In this document: one piece after another, positions 31,717-40,379 of the stretch
Layout: every line of letters starts with the position of its first letter
How positions within the stretch are numbered: the first letter of the stretch is position 1
NCBI GenBank assembly: GCA_023254175.1
Contig: JALQYJ010000034.1
Location: 1 to 56,966, forward strand
Reading direction: 5' to 3'
DNA: 56,966 nt
From: Runella sp.
GTDB lineage: Bacteria > Bacteroidota > Bacteroidia > Cytophagales > Spirosomataceae
The notes under the pieces: model-generated
Seen by the model: the letters and a program-made list of their open reading frames with translations, nothing else
What the model was told of the DNA's origin: nothing
Databases searched by the model: none
Made by a program: the position numbers and the translations under genes

Positions 31717-33606
31717 ATGCGTATTCGTACATTTGAAGAGTATCAGGCCGCTTACCAGCATAGTGTAGAAGATCCTGAAGGCTTTTGGGCAGAAGTGGCT
31801 CAAGAGTTTAAGTGGCACAAGCCGTGGAAAAAAGTACTAGATTGGAATTTCACCGGACCTGATGTAAAATGGTTTGTGAATGGCAAAACAAATATTACCG
31901 AAAACGCACTCGACCGCCACTTACGTGAACTAGGTAATCACCCAGCGATTATTTGGGAACCCAATGACCCCCATGAGCCAAGTGTTACGCTTACCTACAA
32001 AATGTTGCACGACCAAGTATGTCGTTTTGCCAACGTACTGAAACGCAATGGAGTCCAAAAAGGTGATCGTGTTTGTATTTACTTACCAATGGTGCCTGAG
32101 GCAGCTATTGCGATGTTGGCCTGCGCACGTATCGGAGCGATTCACTCGGTGGTGTTTGGAGGTTTCTCGGCACAATCATTGACCGATCGTATCAATGATT
32201 CTGATTGTAAGGTAATTATCACCTCGGACGGTGCGGCGCGTGGCTCTAAAAGTATCCCTATGAAAGATACCGTTGACGATGCCTTGATTGGATGCCATTC
32301 GGTAGAAAAAGTGATTGTACTTACCCATACTCGTACGCCAATTTCGATGATTAAGGGGCGTGATGTATGGTGGGAAAGTGAAATGAAACAAGTTACTTCC
32401 GACTGCCCTCCAGAAATCTTGGATTCTGAAGACCCCCTGTTCATTTTATATACTTCTGGGTCAACGGGTAAACCCAAAGGGGTGGTTCATACTACGGGGG
32501 GCTATATGGTGTATTCGGCCTATACATTTCAAAATGTTTTCCAATATGAGACAGGTCAAATCCACTTTTGCACCGCTGACGTAGGTTGGATTACGGGACA
32601 CAGTTATATCGTTTATGGTCCCTTGTTGAGTGGTGCTACTACTTTGATGTTTGAGGGAGTGCCAACGTATCCTGATGCAGGGCGTTTTTGGGACATTGTC
32701 GATAAGCACAAAGTAGATATTTTATACACGGCTCCCACGGCGATTCGTTCGTTGATGGGCTTTGGTTTAAAATATGTTGAAGGTAAAGACCTTAGCTCCC
32801 TCAAAGTGTTGGGCTCGGTAGGGGAGCCTATCAACGAGGAAGCGTGGAATTGGTACAACGAACACATCGGAAAAGGGCGATGCCCAATCGTAGATACCTG
32901 GTGGCAAACCGAAACAGGGGGCATTCTCATTTCACCAATTGCGGGAGTAACTAAAACCAAACCCACGTATGCAACTCTGCCATTGCCAGGCGTACAACCG
33001 ATTTTGGTGGACGAAAATGGCGTTGAGATTGAAGGAAATGGCGTGAGTGGTAACTTGTGTATCAAGTATCCGTGGCCATCGATTATTCGTACGACTTGGG
33101 GCGATCATGAGCGCTGCCGTCAAACCTATTTTTCAACCTATCCGGGACGTTATTTTACAGGCGATGGATGCTTGCGTGATGAAGACGGATATTACCGTAT
33201 CACTGGACGAGTGGATGATGTATTGAACGTATCGGGACACCGTATCGGAACGGCCGAAGTTGAAAATGCCATCAATATGCACGCCGACGTGATTGAAAGT
33301 GCCGTGGTTGGCTATCCGCACGACATTAAAGGGCAAGGAATTTATGCATTTGTGATTTGTGAAAATACCCTCGATGATGAAGACTTGTCTCGTCGCGATA
33401 TTTTGGCCACTGTAACGCGTATCATTGGGCCTATTGCTAAACCTGATAAAATTCAATTTGTGAGAGGGTTGCCAAAAACACGCTCAGGAAAAATAATGCG
33501 ACGAATTTTGCGTAAAATCGCCGAAGGTGATACGTCAAATTTGGGCGATACGACCACACTACTCGATCCAACGGTGGTGGAAGATATCAAAGATGGAGCT
33601 TTGTAA
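31717..33606 (+). CDS. acs: Acetyl-CoA synthetase
   Basis: This 629-residue protein is full length for Acs. Motifs: YTSGSTGKPKGVVHTTGGY, CTADVGWITGHSYIVYGPL, DTWWQTETGG, GRVDDVLNVSGHRIGTAE and catalytic/acetylatable Lys in TRSGKIMRRILRKIAEGD. It converts acetate, ATP and CoA to acetyl-CoA via acetyl-AMP. It has its own transcription unit between two strong terminators, 228 bp after the prpE-like gene. As in CrbS/R systems it is likely regulated by the nearby kinase, though the porin-type palindrome is not found upstream of it. Confidence 0.96.
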   Translation: MRIRTFEEYQAAYQHSVEDPEGFWAEVAQEFKWHKPWKKVLDWNFTGPDVKWFVNGKTNITENALDRHLRELGNHPAIIWEPNDPHEPSVTLTYKMLHDQVCRFANVLKRNGVQKGDRVCIYLPMVPEAAIAMLACARIGAIHSVVFGGFSAQSLTDRINDSDCKVIITSDGAARGSKSIPMKDTVDDALIGCHSVEKVIVLTHTRTPISMIKGRDVWWESEMKQVTSDCPPEILDSEDPLFILYTSGSTGKPKGVVHTTGGYMVYSAYTFQNVFQYETGQIHFCTADVGWITGHSYIVYGPLLSGATTLMFEGVPTYPDAGRFWDIVDKHKVDILYTAPTAIRSLMGFGLKYVEGKDLSSLKVLGSVGEPINEEAWNWYNEHIGKGRCPIVDTWWQTETGGILISPIAGVTKTKPTYATLPLPGVQPILVDENGVEIEGNGVSGNLCIKYPWPSIIRTTWGDHERCRQTYFSTYPGRYFTGDGCLRDEDGYYRITGRVDDVLNVSGHRIGTAEVENAINMHADVIESAVVGYPHDIKGQGIYAFVICENTLDDEDLSRRDILATVTRIIGPIAKPDKIQFVRGLPKTRSGKIMRRILRKIAEGDTSNLGDTTTLLDPTVVEDIKDGAL

Positions 33607-33627
33607 ATAATGTAAACTGATGCTTGA

Positions 33628-33665
33628 AAAGGGCTTGAAGCAATTTGCTTCGAGCCCTTTTTTTT
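33628..33665 (+). terminator. Intrinsic terminator after acs
   Basis: AAAGGGCTTGAAGCA pairs with TGCTTCGAGCCCTTT (15 bp, one wobble) around a 3-nt loop, then a T run. Confidence 0.9.
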
Positions 33666-33932
33666 AGCTGAATTTGTAAGAAATAAGAGTTGTCGTTGGG
33701 TTGTGAGTAACCCTATGTTAACCCCATAAGTGTATGTATTTTATGGCGATTATTGTAAATGCGCACGAAGACATATTTTTGGGCTGTCCGTTTGTTAGTT
33801 CCCTTTTGTTCAATGAGTACCTAATTGAGTGTCATACTTAGGCGCTTGAGCAAGAATCATCTTATAAACTTAGGCTAACACCCCTACCTTACGCTCACTA
33901 TGATTCGAGCCTCGCTAAATTTACTTTCTTTC

Positions 33933-34021
33933 ATTGTTCTACATGGTCGCCAACGCGATTGTGAAAATTAAGAAATTTCCTCCAATTTTAAATGGTTACG
34001 TCTTGTGGAAAGTAGAACAAT
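33933..34021. repeat. 10-bp inverted repeat 89 bp apart in a 480-bp gene-free gap
   Basis: ATTGTTCTAC (33933-33942) and GTAGAACAAT (34012-34021) are perfect inverted copies. The enclosed 69 bp hold no open frame of note. The rest of 33666-34115 shows no gene I can support; it may be decayed DNA or a small mobile remnant. Confidence 0.4.
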
Positions 34022-34115
34022 AAGTACTCAAAATGATAACGGCCTTTTATTTACATTAGACATTTTGCTCAATATTATACTCGTAAGGTGGCTCCGACCC
34101 AATGGGGAATTAATA

Positions 34116-34139
34116 GTTCGGGGTGCTTACACCCCGAAC
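34116..34139 (-). terminator. Hairpin after the SDR gene
   Basis: GTTCGGGGTG-CTTA-CACCCCGAAC, a perfect 10-bp stem 6 bp past the stop codon of the minus-strand SDR gene. The downstream T-run on the minus strand is weak. Confidence 0.6.
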
Positions 34140-34145
34140 CACCTG

Positions 34146-34919
34146 CTACTCAGGCGTTACGTAGGCCGCAGTGATACCTCCATCTACGAGAAACTCCGTA
34201 CCAGTTACGTACGAAGATTCATCCGATGCTAAATACAAAACAGCGTAGGCCATTTCTTTCGCTTCGCCAAAACGACCCATTGGAATGTGTACCAAACGGC
34301 GTTGTTTTTTCTCTTCTGTATTCAAAAACTTCATCAATAATTCGGTGCGAAGCGGGCCTGGACAAAGTGCATTTACACGGATATTTTCGCGCGCGTGAAT
34401 CACTGCTAATTCGCGGCTCATCGAAAGAACCGCCCCCTTGCTTGCCGTGTAAGCCACTTGTGGCGTCGCTGCACCCAACAAGGCCACAAACGAAGCCGTA
34501 TTGATGATGCTTCCTCCACCCGCACGACGAAGCGCAGGAATTGCGTATTTACAACCAAAAAATACCCCTTTTACGTTGATATTCATGGTCAAGTCCCAAA
34601 CTGACTCTTCGGTCGTAACGGCGTTGTCGTCATCGCTGTGCATAATACCCGCGTTGTTGAAAACCACATTCAACTTACCGAATGTTTGTTCAGCAACTGC
34701 CACCATGTTTTCACAGTCAGCCGCTTTCGATACGTCGGCACGTACATATACAGCTTGTCCGCCTTGGGCTTTGATGAGGTTAGCCGTTTCTTGTCCTGCC
34801 GTGTCATTGACATCAGCCACGACTACCGCTGCTCCTTCTTTGGCAAACAATAATGCCGTCTCACGGCCAATTCCGCTACTTCCTCCAGTAATAAGGGCTA
34901 CTTTGTCTTTTAAACGCAT
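34146..34919 (-). CDS. Short-chain dehydrogenase/reductase (SDR)
   Basis: This 257-residue protein is a classical SDR. NAD(P) motif TGGSSGIGRETALLF, Asp in VVVADVNDTAG (favouring NAD), NNAG motif VVFNNAGIMHSD, catalytic Ser region NTASFVALLG and YTASKGAVLSM (Tyr and Lys). The C-terminus SSYVTGTEFLVDGGITAAYV is typical. The substrate is unknown; related proteins are labelled glucose 1-dehydrogenase or 3-oxoacyl-ACP reductase. It stands apart from its neighbours. Confidence 0.9.
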   Translation of the reverse strand: MRLKDKVALITGGSSGIGRETALLFAKEGAAVVVADVNDTAGQETANLIKAQGGQAVYVRADVSKAADCENMVAVAEQTFGKLNVVFNNAGIMHSDDDNAVTTEESVWDLTMNINVKGVFFGCKYAIPALRRAGGGSIINTASFVALLGAATPQVAYTASKGAVLSMSRELAVIHARENIRVNALCPGPLRTELLMKFLNTEEKKQRRLVHIPMGRFGEAKEMAYAVLYLASDESSYVTGTEFLVDGGITAAYVTPE

Positions 34920-34958
34920 GTTCTTAAAAATATAATATGTGTGTTTAGATTGGTGTTA

Positions 34959-35423
34959 TTAAAATCTCATCTCTTTGGGAATCATCCCCATAAACGCTTT
35001 GTAAACCCGTACAGCCCCTTCAGGTGCGGGGTGTTTGGGATCGCCCCAGCTTACTTTACTCTCTTTTTTCCCTTTTTTATAAATCAGAAAGTACGAAATA
35101 CGGCTCGGATGCTGAAATTCTAGTTTTTCAAAATCAATGTCTTTCAACGACTTAAAAGCCATTTCAATGTTTCTTGGTGTTTGATTCCCCAAAACTTCCA
35201 ATTCTTTGGCGGAATTGATGCGGCGATAAATGCCTCCATCTTCCAACAAACGGTATTCTTTTTCTAAATTTCCAATACTTTGCCCCACAATCAGCTGCCG
35301 TCCCTCGTACGTAAAAGGGTGTTTAGAAACCGCAAACGGCGTCGGTTTTGGCGTAGTATCTTGTCCAAAAACCACCGAAATTGTTCCAACAACCAAAATG
35401 ATTAGAACTAATAGGTGCTTCAT
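34959..35423 (-). CDS. Exported hypothetical protein
   Basis: This 154-residue protein has a signal peptide (MKHLLVLIILVVGTISVVFG, cut near GQD). The mature part is small and basic-acidic mixed, with WGDPKHPAPEGAVRVYKAF near the end. No family recognised. It follows the M20 amidohydrolase gene on the same strand (12-bp gap), so the two are probably co-transcribed. Confidence 0.65.
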   Translation of the reverse strand: MKHLLVLIILVVGTISVVFGQDTTPKPTPFAVSKHPFTYEGRQLIVGQSIGNLEKEYRLLEDGGIYRRINSAKELEVLGNQTPRNIEMAFKSLKDIDFEKLEFQHPSRISYFLIYKKGKKESKVSWGDPKHPAPEGAVRVYKAFMGMIPKEMRF

Positions 35424-35435
35424 TGCTTTTTGGAC

Positions 35436-36623
35436 TTAGCTGATTTTTAATTCTTCCAACGCCAACCATGTCATCAAACCTGGACCAATTTCCAGCGCCG
35501 ATTCGTCAATATCAAACGTAGGGGTGTGTACCCCCGAAACAATACCTCTTGCTTCGTTGCGCGTTCCTAAACGGTAGAAACAAGCATCGGTAACTTGCGA
35601 ATAGAAAGCAAAATCTTCACCTGCCAACCACAAATCAAGGTCAATCACGTTCTCGGCTCCCATATACGACACCGCCGCTGCTTTGGTACGGCGCGTAAGT
35701 TCAGGGTGGTTTTTGAGGTAAGGATACCCTTTACGCACTTCTACATCGCAGCTACCTCCCATGGCTTCAGCCAATCCCTGCGCAATTTTGGTAATGCGTT
35801 TCCAGCCTTCTTCGCGCCACTCTTCGTCCATACAACGGAACGTACCTTCTATATATACTTCATTCGGAATCACGTTGGTCGCACCATTGGCAATCACTTT
35901 TCCAAACGACAACACCGACGGTGCAGCGGGTTTACGGTTACGGCTAATGACCTGCTGTAACCCAACAACAACATGCGCCGCAATCAACACAGGGTCGATG
36001 AGCGTATCGGGCATCGCTCCGTGGCCGCCTTTCCCTTTTACAGTCAAATACAATTCGTCCGTACTAGCCATGTACATGCCTTCGCGGAAACCAATTTTCC
36101 CCACAGGAATATTAGGCGCAACGTGTTGCCCTAAAATGCTCGCTGGACTAGGGTTTTGCAGCACCCCTTCTTTAATCATCAACGAGGCTCCTCCAGGAAT
36201 TTTTTCTTCGCCAGGTTGGAAAATCAGCTTTACCGACCCTTCAAATTCGTCGCGGAGTTCGTGCAAAATACGCGCTGTAGCTAACAACGACGACGTATGC
36301 ACATCGTGCCCACAGGCGTGCATCACGCCTGGGTTTTGTGATTTATAAGGAACATCATTTGCTTCGACAATCGGGAGGGCATCCATATCAGCCCGAAGTG
36401 CAACGACTCTGCTGCCTGGATTACGGCCTTCAATGAGCGCCACAACCCCCGTAGCAGCTACTCCTTCTTGGGGCGTAATTCCTATTTGTTTCAATTCGTT
36501 GGCCACAAATTTTGCCGTATTATACTCTTGAAACGATAACTCTGGATTGGTATGTAAGTAATGTCGGTTAGCCACGGTAGCTGCGGCATACGCCTTCGAC
36601 AAGGCTTTGATTTTTTCTAACAT
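35436..36623 (-). CDS. M20-family amidohydrolase (hippurate/IAA-amino acid hydrolase type)
   Basis: This 395-residue protein is full length for M20D. Metal site motifs: MHACGHDVHTSSLLATA and FQPGEEKIPGGASLMIKEG, with a His in LGQHVAPNIPVGK and a C-terminal His (SGVHTPTFDIDE). The lid domain has GKGGHGAMPDTLIDPV. The family hydrolyses N-acyl or N-aroyl amino acids and related amides in the cytoplasm. No signal peptide. The physiological substrate is not predictable. Confidence 0.9.
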   Translation of the reverse strand: MLEKIKALSKAYAAATVANRHYLHTNPELSFQEYNTAKFVANELKQIGITPQEGVAATGVVALIEGRNPGSRVVALRADMDALPIVEANDVPYKSQNPGVMHACGHDVHTSSLLATARILHELRDEFEGSVKLIFQPGEEKIPGGASLMIKEGVLQNPSPASILGQHVAPNIPVGKIGFREGMYMASTDELYLTVKGKGGHGAMPDTLIDPVLIAAHVVVGLQQVISRNRKPAAPSVLSFGKVIANGATNVIPNEVYIEGTFRCMDEEWREEGWKRITKIAQGLAEAMGGSCDVEVRKGYPYLKNHPELTRRTKAAAVSYMGAENVIDLDLWLAGEDFAFYSQVTDACFYRLGTRNEARGIVSGVHTPTFDIDESALEIGPGLMTWLALEELKIS

Positions 36624-36731
36624 GGTAATTAGTCTTAACTTTGACCAGACAAAACTACAAAATAGAACACTCGGAAGACGCAGATACGGGCGATTTTCGC
36701 AGATAAATTCTATTTTTCTATACGCTGACGC

Positions 36732-37304
36732 ATGAAAATCGGACTATTCTTTGGCTCATTTAATCCCATTCACATGGGGCATCTTATTATTGCCAATACC
36801 ATGGCTACAGCGACCGACCTCGGCCAAGTTTGGTTTGTGGTTTCGCCCCAAAATCCGTTCAAGAAAAACAAGAGTCTATTGCACGAGTTCGACCGCTTTG
36901 ACATGGTAGACCGCGCAATTTCGGACAATACTAAATTTAAAGTTACTGACATTGAGTTTTCGATGCCTCGTCCGAGCTATACCATTGATACTCTGACGAA
37001 ATTGCAAGAAAAATTCCCCCAACACACCTTTAAATTAATCATCGGAGAGGACAATTTAGCGCAATTTAAAAACTGGAAAAACCACGAAGCCCTCCTTCAG
37101 TACTATGGTTTATACGTTTATCAACGTCCAAATTCAGCTCCTCACGAATTTGGCAATCACCCTGCTGTACAATTCATTTCGGCCCCGCTACTCGATATAT
37201 CCGCAACATATATTCGTGATTGTATCAAAAACAAGCGTTCTATTCGGTACATGGTACCTGACATTGTCGAAGAAATGATTTCAAGGAAGAAATTTTATAT
37301 TTGA
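36732..37304 (+). CDS. nadD: Nicotinate-nucleotide adenylyltransferase
   Basis: This 190-residue protein has the nucleotidyltransferase motif GLFFGSFNPIHMGHLIIA near the N-terminus and DISATYIRDCIKNKRSIRYM (ISxTxIR) near the C-terminus, with FKLIIGEDNLAQFKNW between. It makes NaAD from NaMN and ATP in NAD synthesis. It precedes acpP; the acpP -33 box lies within its last codons. Confidence 0.95.
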   Translation: MKIGLFFGSFNPIHMGHLIIANTMATATDLGQVWFVVSPQNPFKKNKSLLHEFDRFDMVDRAISDNTKFKVTDIEFSMPRPSYTIDTLTKLQEKFPQHTFKLIIGEDNLAQFKNWKNHEALLQYYGLYVYQRPNSAPHEFGNHPAVQFISAPLLDISATYIRDCIKNKRSIRYMVPDIVEEMISRKKFYI

Positions 37305-37331
37305 CAATATGCTTTGAAATACATTACTTTG
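37300..37331 (+). promoter_or_regulatory. Promoter for acpP-fabF-rnc
   Basis: TTTG (37300-37303), 20-bp spacer, TTACTTTG (37324-37331; one mismatch to TAnnTTTG). The expected start is near 37338, upstream of ATG 37362. Confidence 0.5.
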
Positions 37332-37361
37332 CAGCGATTTTGAACCAAACTTCTCACAAAA

Positions 37362-37598
37362 ATGTCAGAAATTGCAAGCAAAGTAAAACAGATTATTGTT
37401 GACAAATTAGGCGTAGATGCCGCTGAAGTGACTGATGAAGCAAGCTTCACAAACGATCTTGGGGCGGATTCGCTTGACACCGTAGAATTGATTATGGAAT
37501 TCGAAAAAGAATTCAATGTATCAATTCCTGATGACCAAGCTGAAAATATCGGTACTGTAGGTCAAGCGGTAAAATACCTCGAAGAAAACGTCAAATAA
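37362..37598 (+). CDS. acpP: Acyl carrier protein
   Basis: This 78-residue acidic four-helix protein has the phosphopantetheine Ser in [17 protein letters not shown]. It carries growing acyl chains for fatty-acid synthesis. fabF follows after 31 bp, then rnc, the common acpP-fabF-rnc arrangement. Confidence 0.98.
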   Translation: MSEIASKVKQIIVDKLGVDAAEVTDEASFTNDLGADSLDTVELIMEFEKEFNVSIPDDQAENIGTVGQAVKYLEENVK

Positions 37599-37629
37599 GC
37601 ATATTTTTTGTAATTTATAGATCCATTTT

Positions 37630-38883
37630 ATGATTCTAAAACGAGTCGTTGTGACAGGGATGGGTGCGTTGACGCCCATCGGTAACACGCTATCGGAATA
37701 CAAGGAAGGGTTGTTCAACGGCGTCAGCGGAGCTGGCCCCATCACCCGATTTGATGCGACCAAATTCAAAACCCGCTTCGCTTGCGAAGTGAAGGGACTT
37801 GACATGGCCCAGTTTATTCCTCGTCAAGAAGCTCGTAAAATGGATCTTTTTACACAATTTGCTGTCGTCGTTGGCGATGAAGCGGTAAAAGACAGTGGGC
37901 TTGACCTTGAAAAAGTAAATCTCGACCGTGCAGGCGTGATTTGGGGTTCAGGAATCGGAGGTCTCAAAACGTTTGAAGAAGAAGTGCTTTCTTTTGGAAA
38001 AGGCGACGGTACTCCGCGTTTTAATCCGTTCTTTATTCCTAAAATGATTGCCGATAGCGCTTCCGGAATTCTTTCGATGCGTCATGGATTCCGTGGACCT
38101 ACTTATGTTACGGTTTCGGCTTGTGCCTCTTCTAACAACGCTATCATCGACGCTTTTAACTACATTCGTTTGGGCAAAATTGATTTTTGCTTGACAGGTG
38201 GGTCAGAAGCTGCCGTTACGCAAGCGGGTGTGGGTGGATTCAACTCCCTCAAAGCCCTTTCGGAACGTAACGACGATTATTTAACGGCATCTCGCCCGTA
38301 TGATCAAGACCGTGACGGTTTTGTGTTGGGCGAAGGCGGTGCAGGATTGATTCTTGAAGATTATGACCATGCGATTGCCCGTGGAGCTAAAATCTACGCC
38401 GAACTTATCGGTGGTGGCATGTCTTCGGACGCGTATCACATCACTGCTCCGCACCCTGATGGTATCGGCGCTTATTTGTGCATGAAAAATGCCCTTGAAG
38501 ATGCAGGTATTAACCCTGAGGACGTGGATTATGTAAATACCCACGGAACATCGACACCGATTGGAGACCCTCAAGAAATTAAAGCGATTGAGCGGCTTTT
38601 TGGCGAACATGCGTACAAACTCAACATCAGTTCAACCAAATCAATGATTGGGCACTTGTTGGGAGGAGCAGGAGCGGTAGAAGCGGTGGCGTCGATTCTA
38701 GCTATTCAGCACGGAATTATTCCGCCAACCATCAACCACTTTACGGATGATCCAGACATCAACCCTCGCTTGAACTTGACATTCAATAAAGCGCAAGAAC
38801 GCGAAGTGAAAATTGCACTTAGCAATACTTTTGGCTTCGGTGGACATAATACTTGCGTCATATTTCGTAAATTTGAAGGATAA
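37630..38883 (+). CDS. fabF: Beta-ketoacyl-ACP synthase II
   Basis: This 417-residue protein has the catalytic Cys in VTVSACASSNNAI, His in VNTHGTSTPIGD, Lys in SSTKSMIGHLLGGAGAVEA with its second His, and FGFGGHNTC near the end. It elongates acyl-ACP chains with malonyl-ACP. It lies between acpP and rnc. Confidence 0.97.
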   Translation: MILKRVVVTGMGALTPIGNTLSEYKEGLFNGVSGAGPITRFDATKFKTRFACEVKGLDMAQFIPRQEARKMDLFTQFAVVVGDEAVKDSGLDLEKVNLDRAGVIWGSGIGGLKTFEEEVLSFGKGDGTPRFNPFFIPKMIADSASGILSMRHGFRGPTYVTVSACASSNNAIIDAFNYIRLGKIDFCLTGGSEAAVTQAGVGGFNSLKALSERNDDYLTASRPYDQDRDGFVLGEGGAGLILEDYDHAIARGAKIYAELIGGGMSSDAYHITAPHPDGIGAYLCMKNALEDAGINPEDVDYVNTHGTSTPIGDPQEIKAIERLFGEHAYKLNISSTKSMIGHLLGGAGAVEAVASILAIQHGIIPPTINHFTDDPDINPRLNLTFNKAQEREVKIALSNTFGFGGHNTCVIFRKFEG

Positions 38884-38895
38884 AATTCATCCCAA

Positions 38896-39642
38896 TTGCC
38901 TACGGTATTAAATCCCATAATTGATTTCTTCAAGCCTGGGAACTTATCCCCAGATAAGAAGTTTAAAAAGGCCGTGGAGCTAATCATCGGCGCAAAACCT
39001 TCTAATATAGAGGTTTACCAGTTAGCTTTTCGCCATACTTCAGCGTCTAAGGAGACGTCGATTAAGGGATTCAGAGAATCGAACGAGCGTCTTGAGTACC
39101 TCGGCGATTCGGTATTGGGCATGGTCATTGCCGAATATCTCTTCAAAAAATTCCCTTACAAAGACGAAGGATTCCTTACTGAAATTCGCTCACGCATCGT
39201 AAATCGTGAGACGCTTAATGGAATTGCCCGTAAAATCGGCCTCGACCGTCTGATTGAATTTGACGGCAGCCGTCGGGGAATGCCCCCCAACTCTTCTATG
39301 TATGGCGATGCCCTTGAGGCACTCGTCGGAGCGGTATATTTGGATAAAGGATTTCGGTTTACCAAGAAATTCATCACCAAAGAGCTCCTTACCCACTACG
39401 ACCTAGACGCGCTTATCAATAACAACGCCAACTTCAAGAGTCGCCTTATCGAATGGGCGCAACGCGAAGGTAAAGAAGTGCGTTTTTCGATTGTCCAAGA
39501 AAATGGTAGCCGTCACTTCCGCGAGTTTATTTCGCAAGTGACCCTCGATGGTGAGGTTTTCGCAACGGGCAACGGTTATTCTAAGAAAAAAGCTGAACAG
39601 TCGGCCGCCGAAAAAGCTTGCGAGATTTTGGAATTGAAGTAA
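38896..39642 (+). CDS. rnc: Ribonuclease III
   Basis: This 248-residue protein starts at TTG 38896, 13 nt after the fabF stop. No ATG or GTG lies in frame before residue 75, so the TTG is needed for an intact enzyme. RNase III signature ESNERLEYLGDSVLGMVIAE, second acidic site YGDALEALVGAVYLD and a C-terminal dsRNA-binding domain (FKSRLIEWAQREGK to YSKKKAEQSAAEKAC). It processes rRNA and cuts double-stranded RNA. A rare start codon may keep its level low. Confidence 0.94.
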   Translation: MPTVLNPIIDFFKPGNLSPDKKFKKAVELIIGAKPSNIEVYQLAFRHTSASKETSIKGFRESNERLEYLGDSVLGMVIAEYLFKKFPYKDEGFLTEIRSRIVNRETLNGIARKIGLDRLIEFDGSRRGMPPNSSMYGDALEALVGAVYLDKGFRFTKKFITKELLTHYDLDALINNNANFKSRLIEWAQREGKEVRFSIVQENGSRHFREFISQVTLDGEVFATGNGYSKKKAEQSAAEKACEILELK

Positions 39643-39727
39643 TTATTTTTTGATTGATAACGGGGTAGGTCGTATGGAAGCCTTGGAGTAATGGCACGAG
39701 CGCGGAATGCTCGCACTATCCATATTT

Positions 39728-40318
39728 TTAAAATACGAAGCCAAACCGCACTGCCATTCGGTTATAGACACGGTTTTCCCACTTCTCTATTTCACCCCAA
39801 CCCAAAGGCTCGGTAGCTTTGGCATGCTGCCGCTTGTAACCGAGAGAAAGCAACAACGCGCTTCCTGATTTTAGACCAAATTTTAAGCCTAACCCTGGGC
39901 TAATCATCATTCCGCCGTCGGTTTTGTAGCCCGTTGCGTCGGCATGAAGCCATTGAAATCCGTAGCCTGCGTCCAACATCCCTAATAAGGTCACGTTGTT
40001 TTTACTTTTGGCTAAATCGTAGCGGATGCCTGCGGCAATGGGCATCAATAAGGCCAATTGGTACCAATCTAGTCCCGTCGTGAGTCCTACTGCCATGCGC
40101 GGTTTTAGTTGGACTCCGTTAAATGTTTGCAATGTTAAACTAAGGCGATTTTCGACTTGTTGTTGTGCAGGTACACTCCACGGAATATCATACACTACTC
40201 GCCCAAACAAGCCTCCCACTTCCGTCATATTGACGTAATGAGGCTTAAATTGGGCGGATGCAGTGAATGTACAACCAAGTACATAGATGAATATCAGCGC
40301 AATACATATCTTTTTCAT
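39728..40318 (-). CDS. Outer-membrane beta-barrel protein of unknown function
   Basis: ATG 40318 is chosen because it starts a good signal peptide (MKKICIALIFIYVLGCTFTA, cut near SAQ). The frame runs 24 codons further and overlaps the LVIVD gene, without a signal. The 196-residue protein shows barrel-like strands (GGLFGRVVYDIPW, LALLMPIAAGIRYDLAKS, GLKFGLKSGSALLLSLGYK, RMAVRFGFVF) and ends in Phe. Adjacent to and probably co-transcribed with the LVIVD lipoprotein gene. Confidence 0.7.
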   Translation of the reverse strand: MKKICIALIFIYVLGCTFTASAQFKPHYVNMTEVGGLFGRVVYDIPWSVPAQQQVENRLSLTLQTFNGVQLKPRMAVGLTTGLDWYQLALLMPIAAGIRYDLAKSKNNVTLLGMLDAGYGFQWLHADATGYKTDGGMMISPGLGLKFGLKSGSALLLSLGYKRQHAKATEPLGWGEIEKWENRVYNRMAVRFGFVF

Positions 40319-40379
40319 GTTTTCATGAGTTGGTTTTAGAGGCTCGTACAGGCGTCCCTGTCCAGCATGACCAAATTGT

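Noticed and set aside
35761-36348. 195-codon frame opposite the M20 amidohydrolase
   Set aside because: The minus-strand gene has all metal-site motifs, so this frame is antisense.
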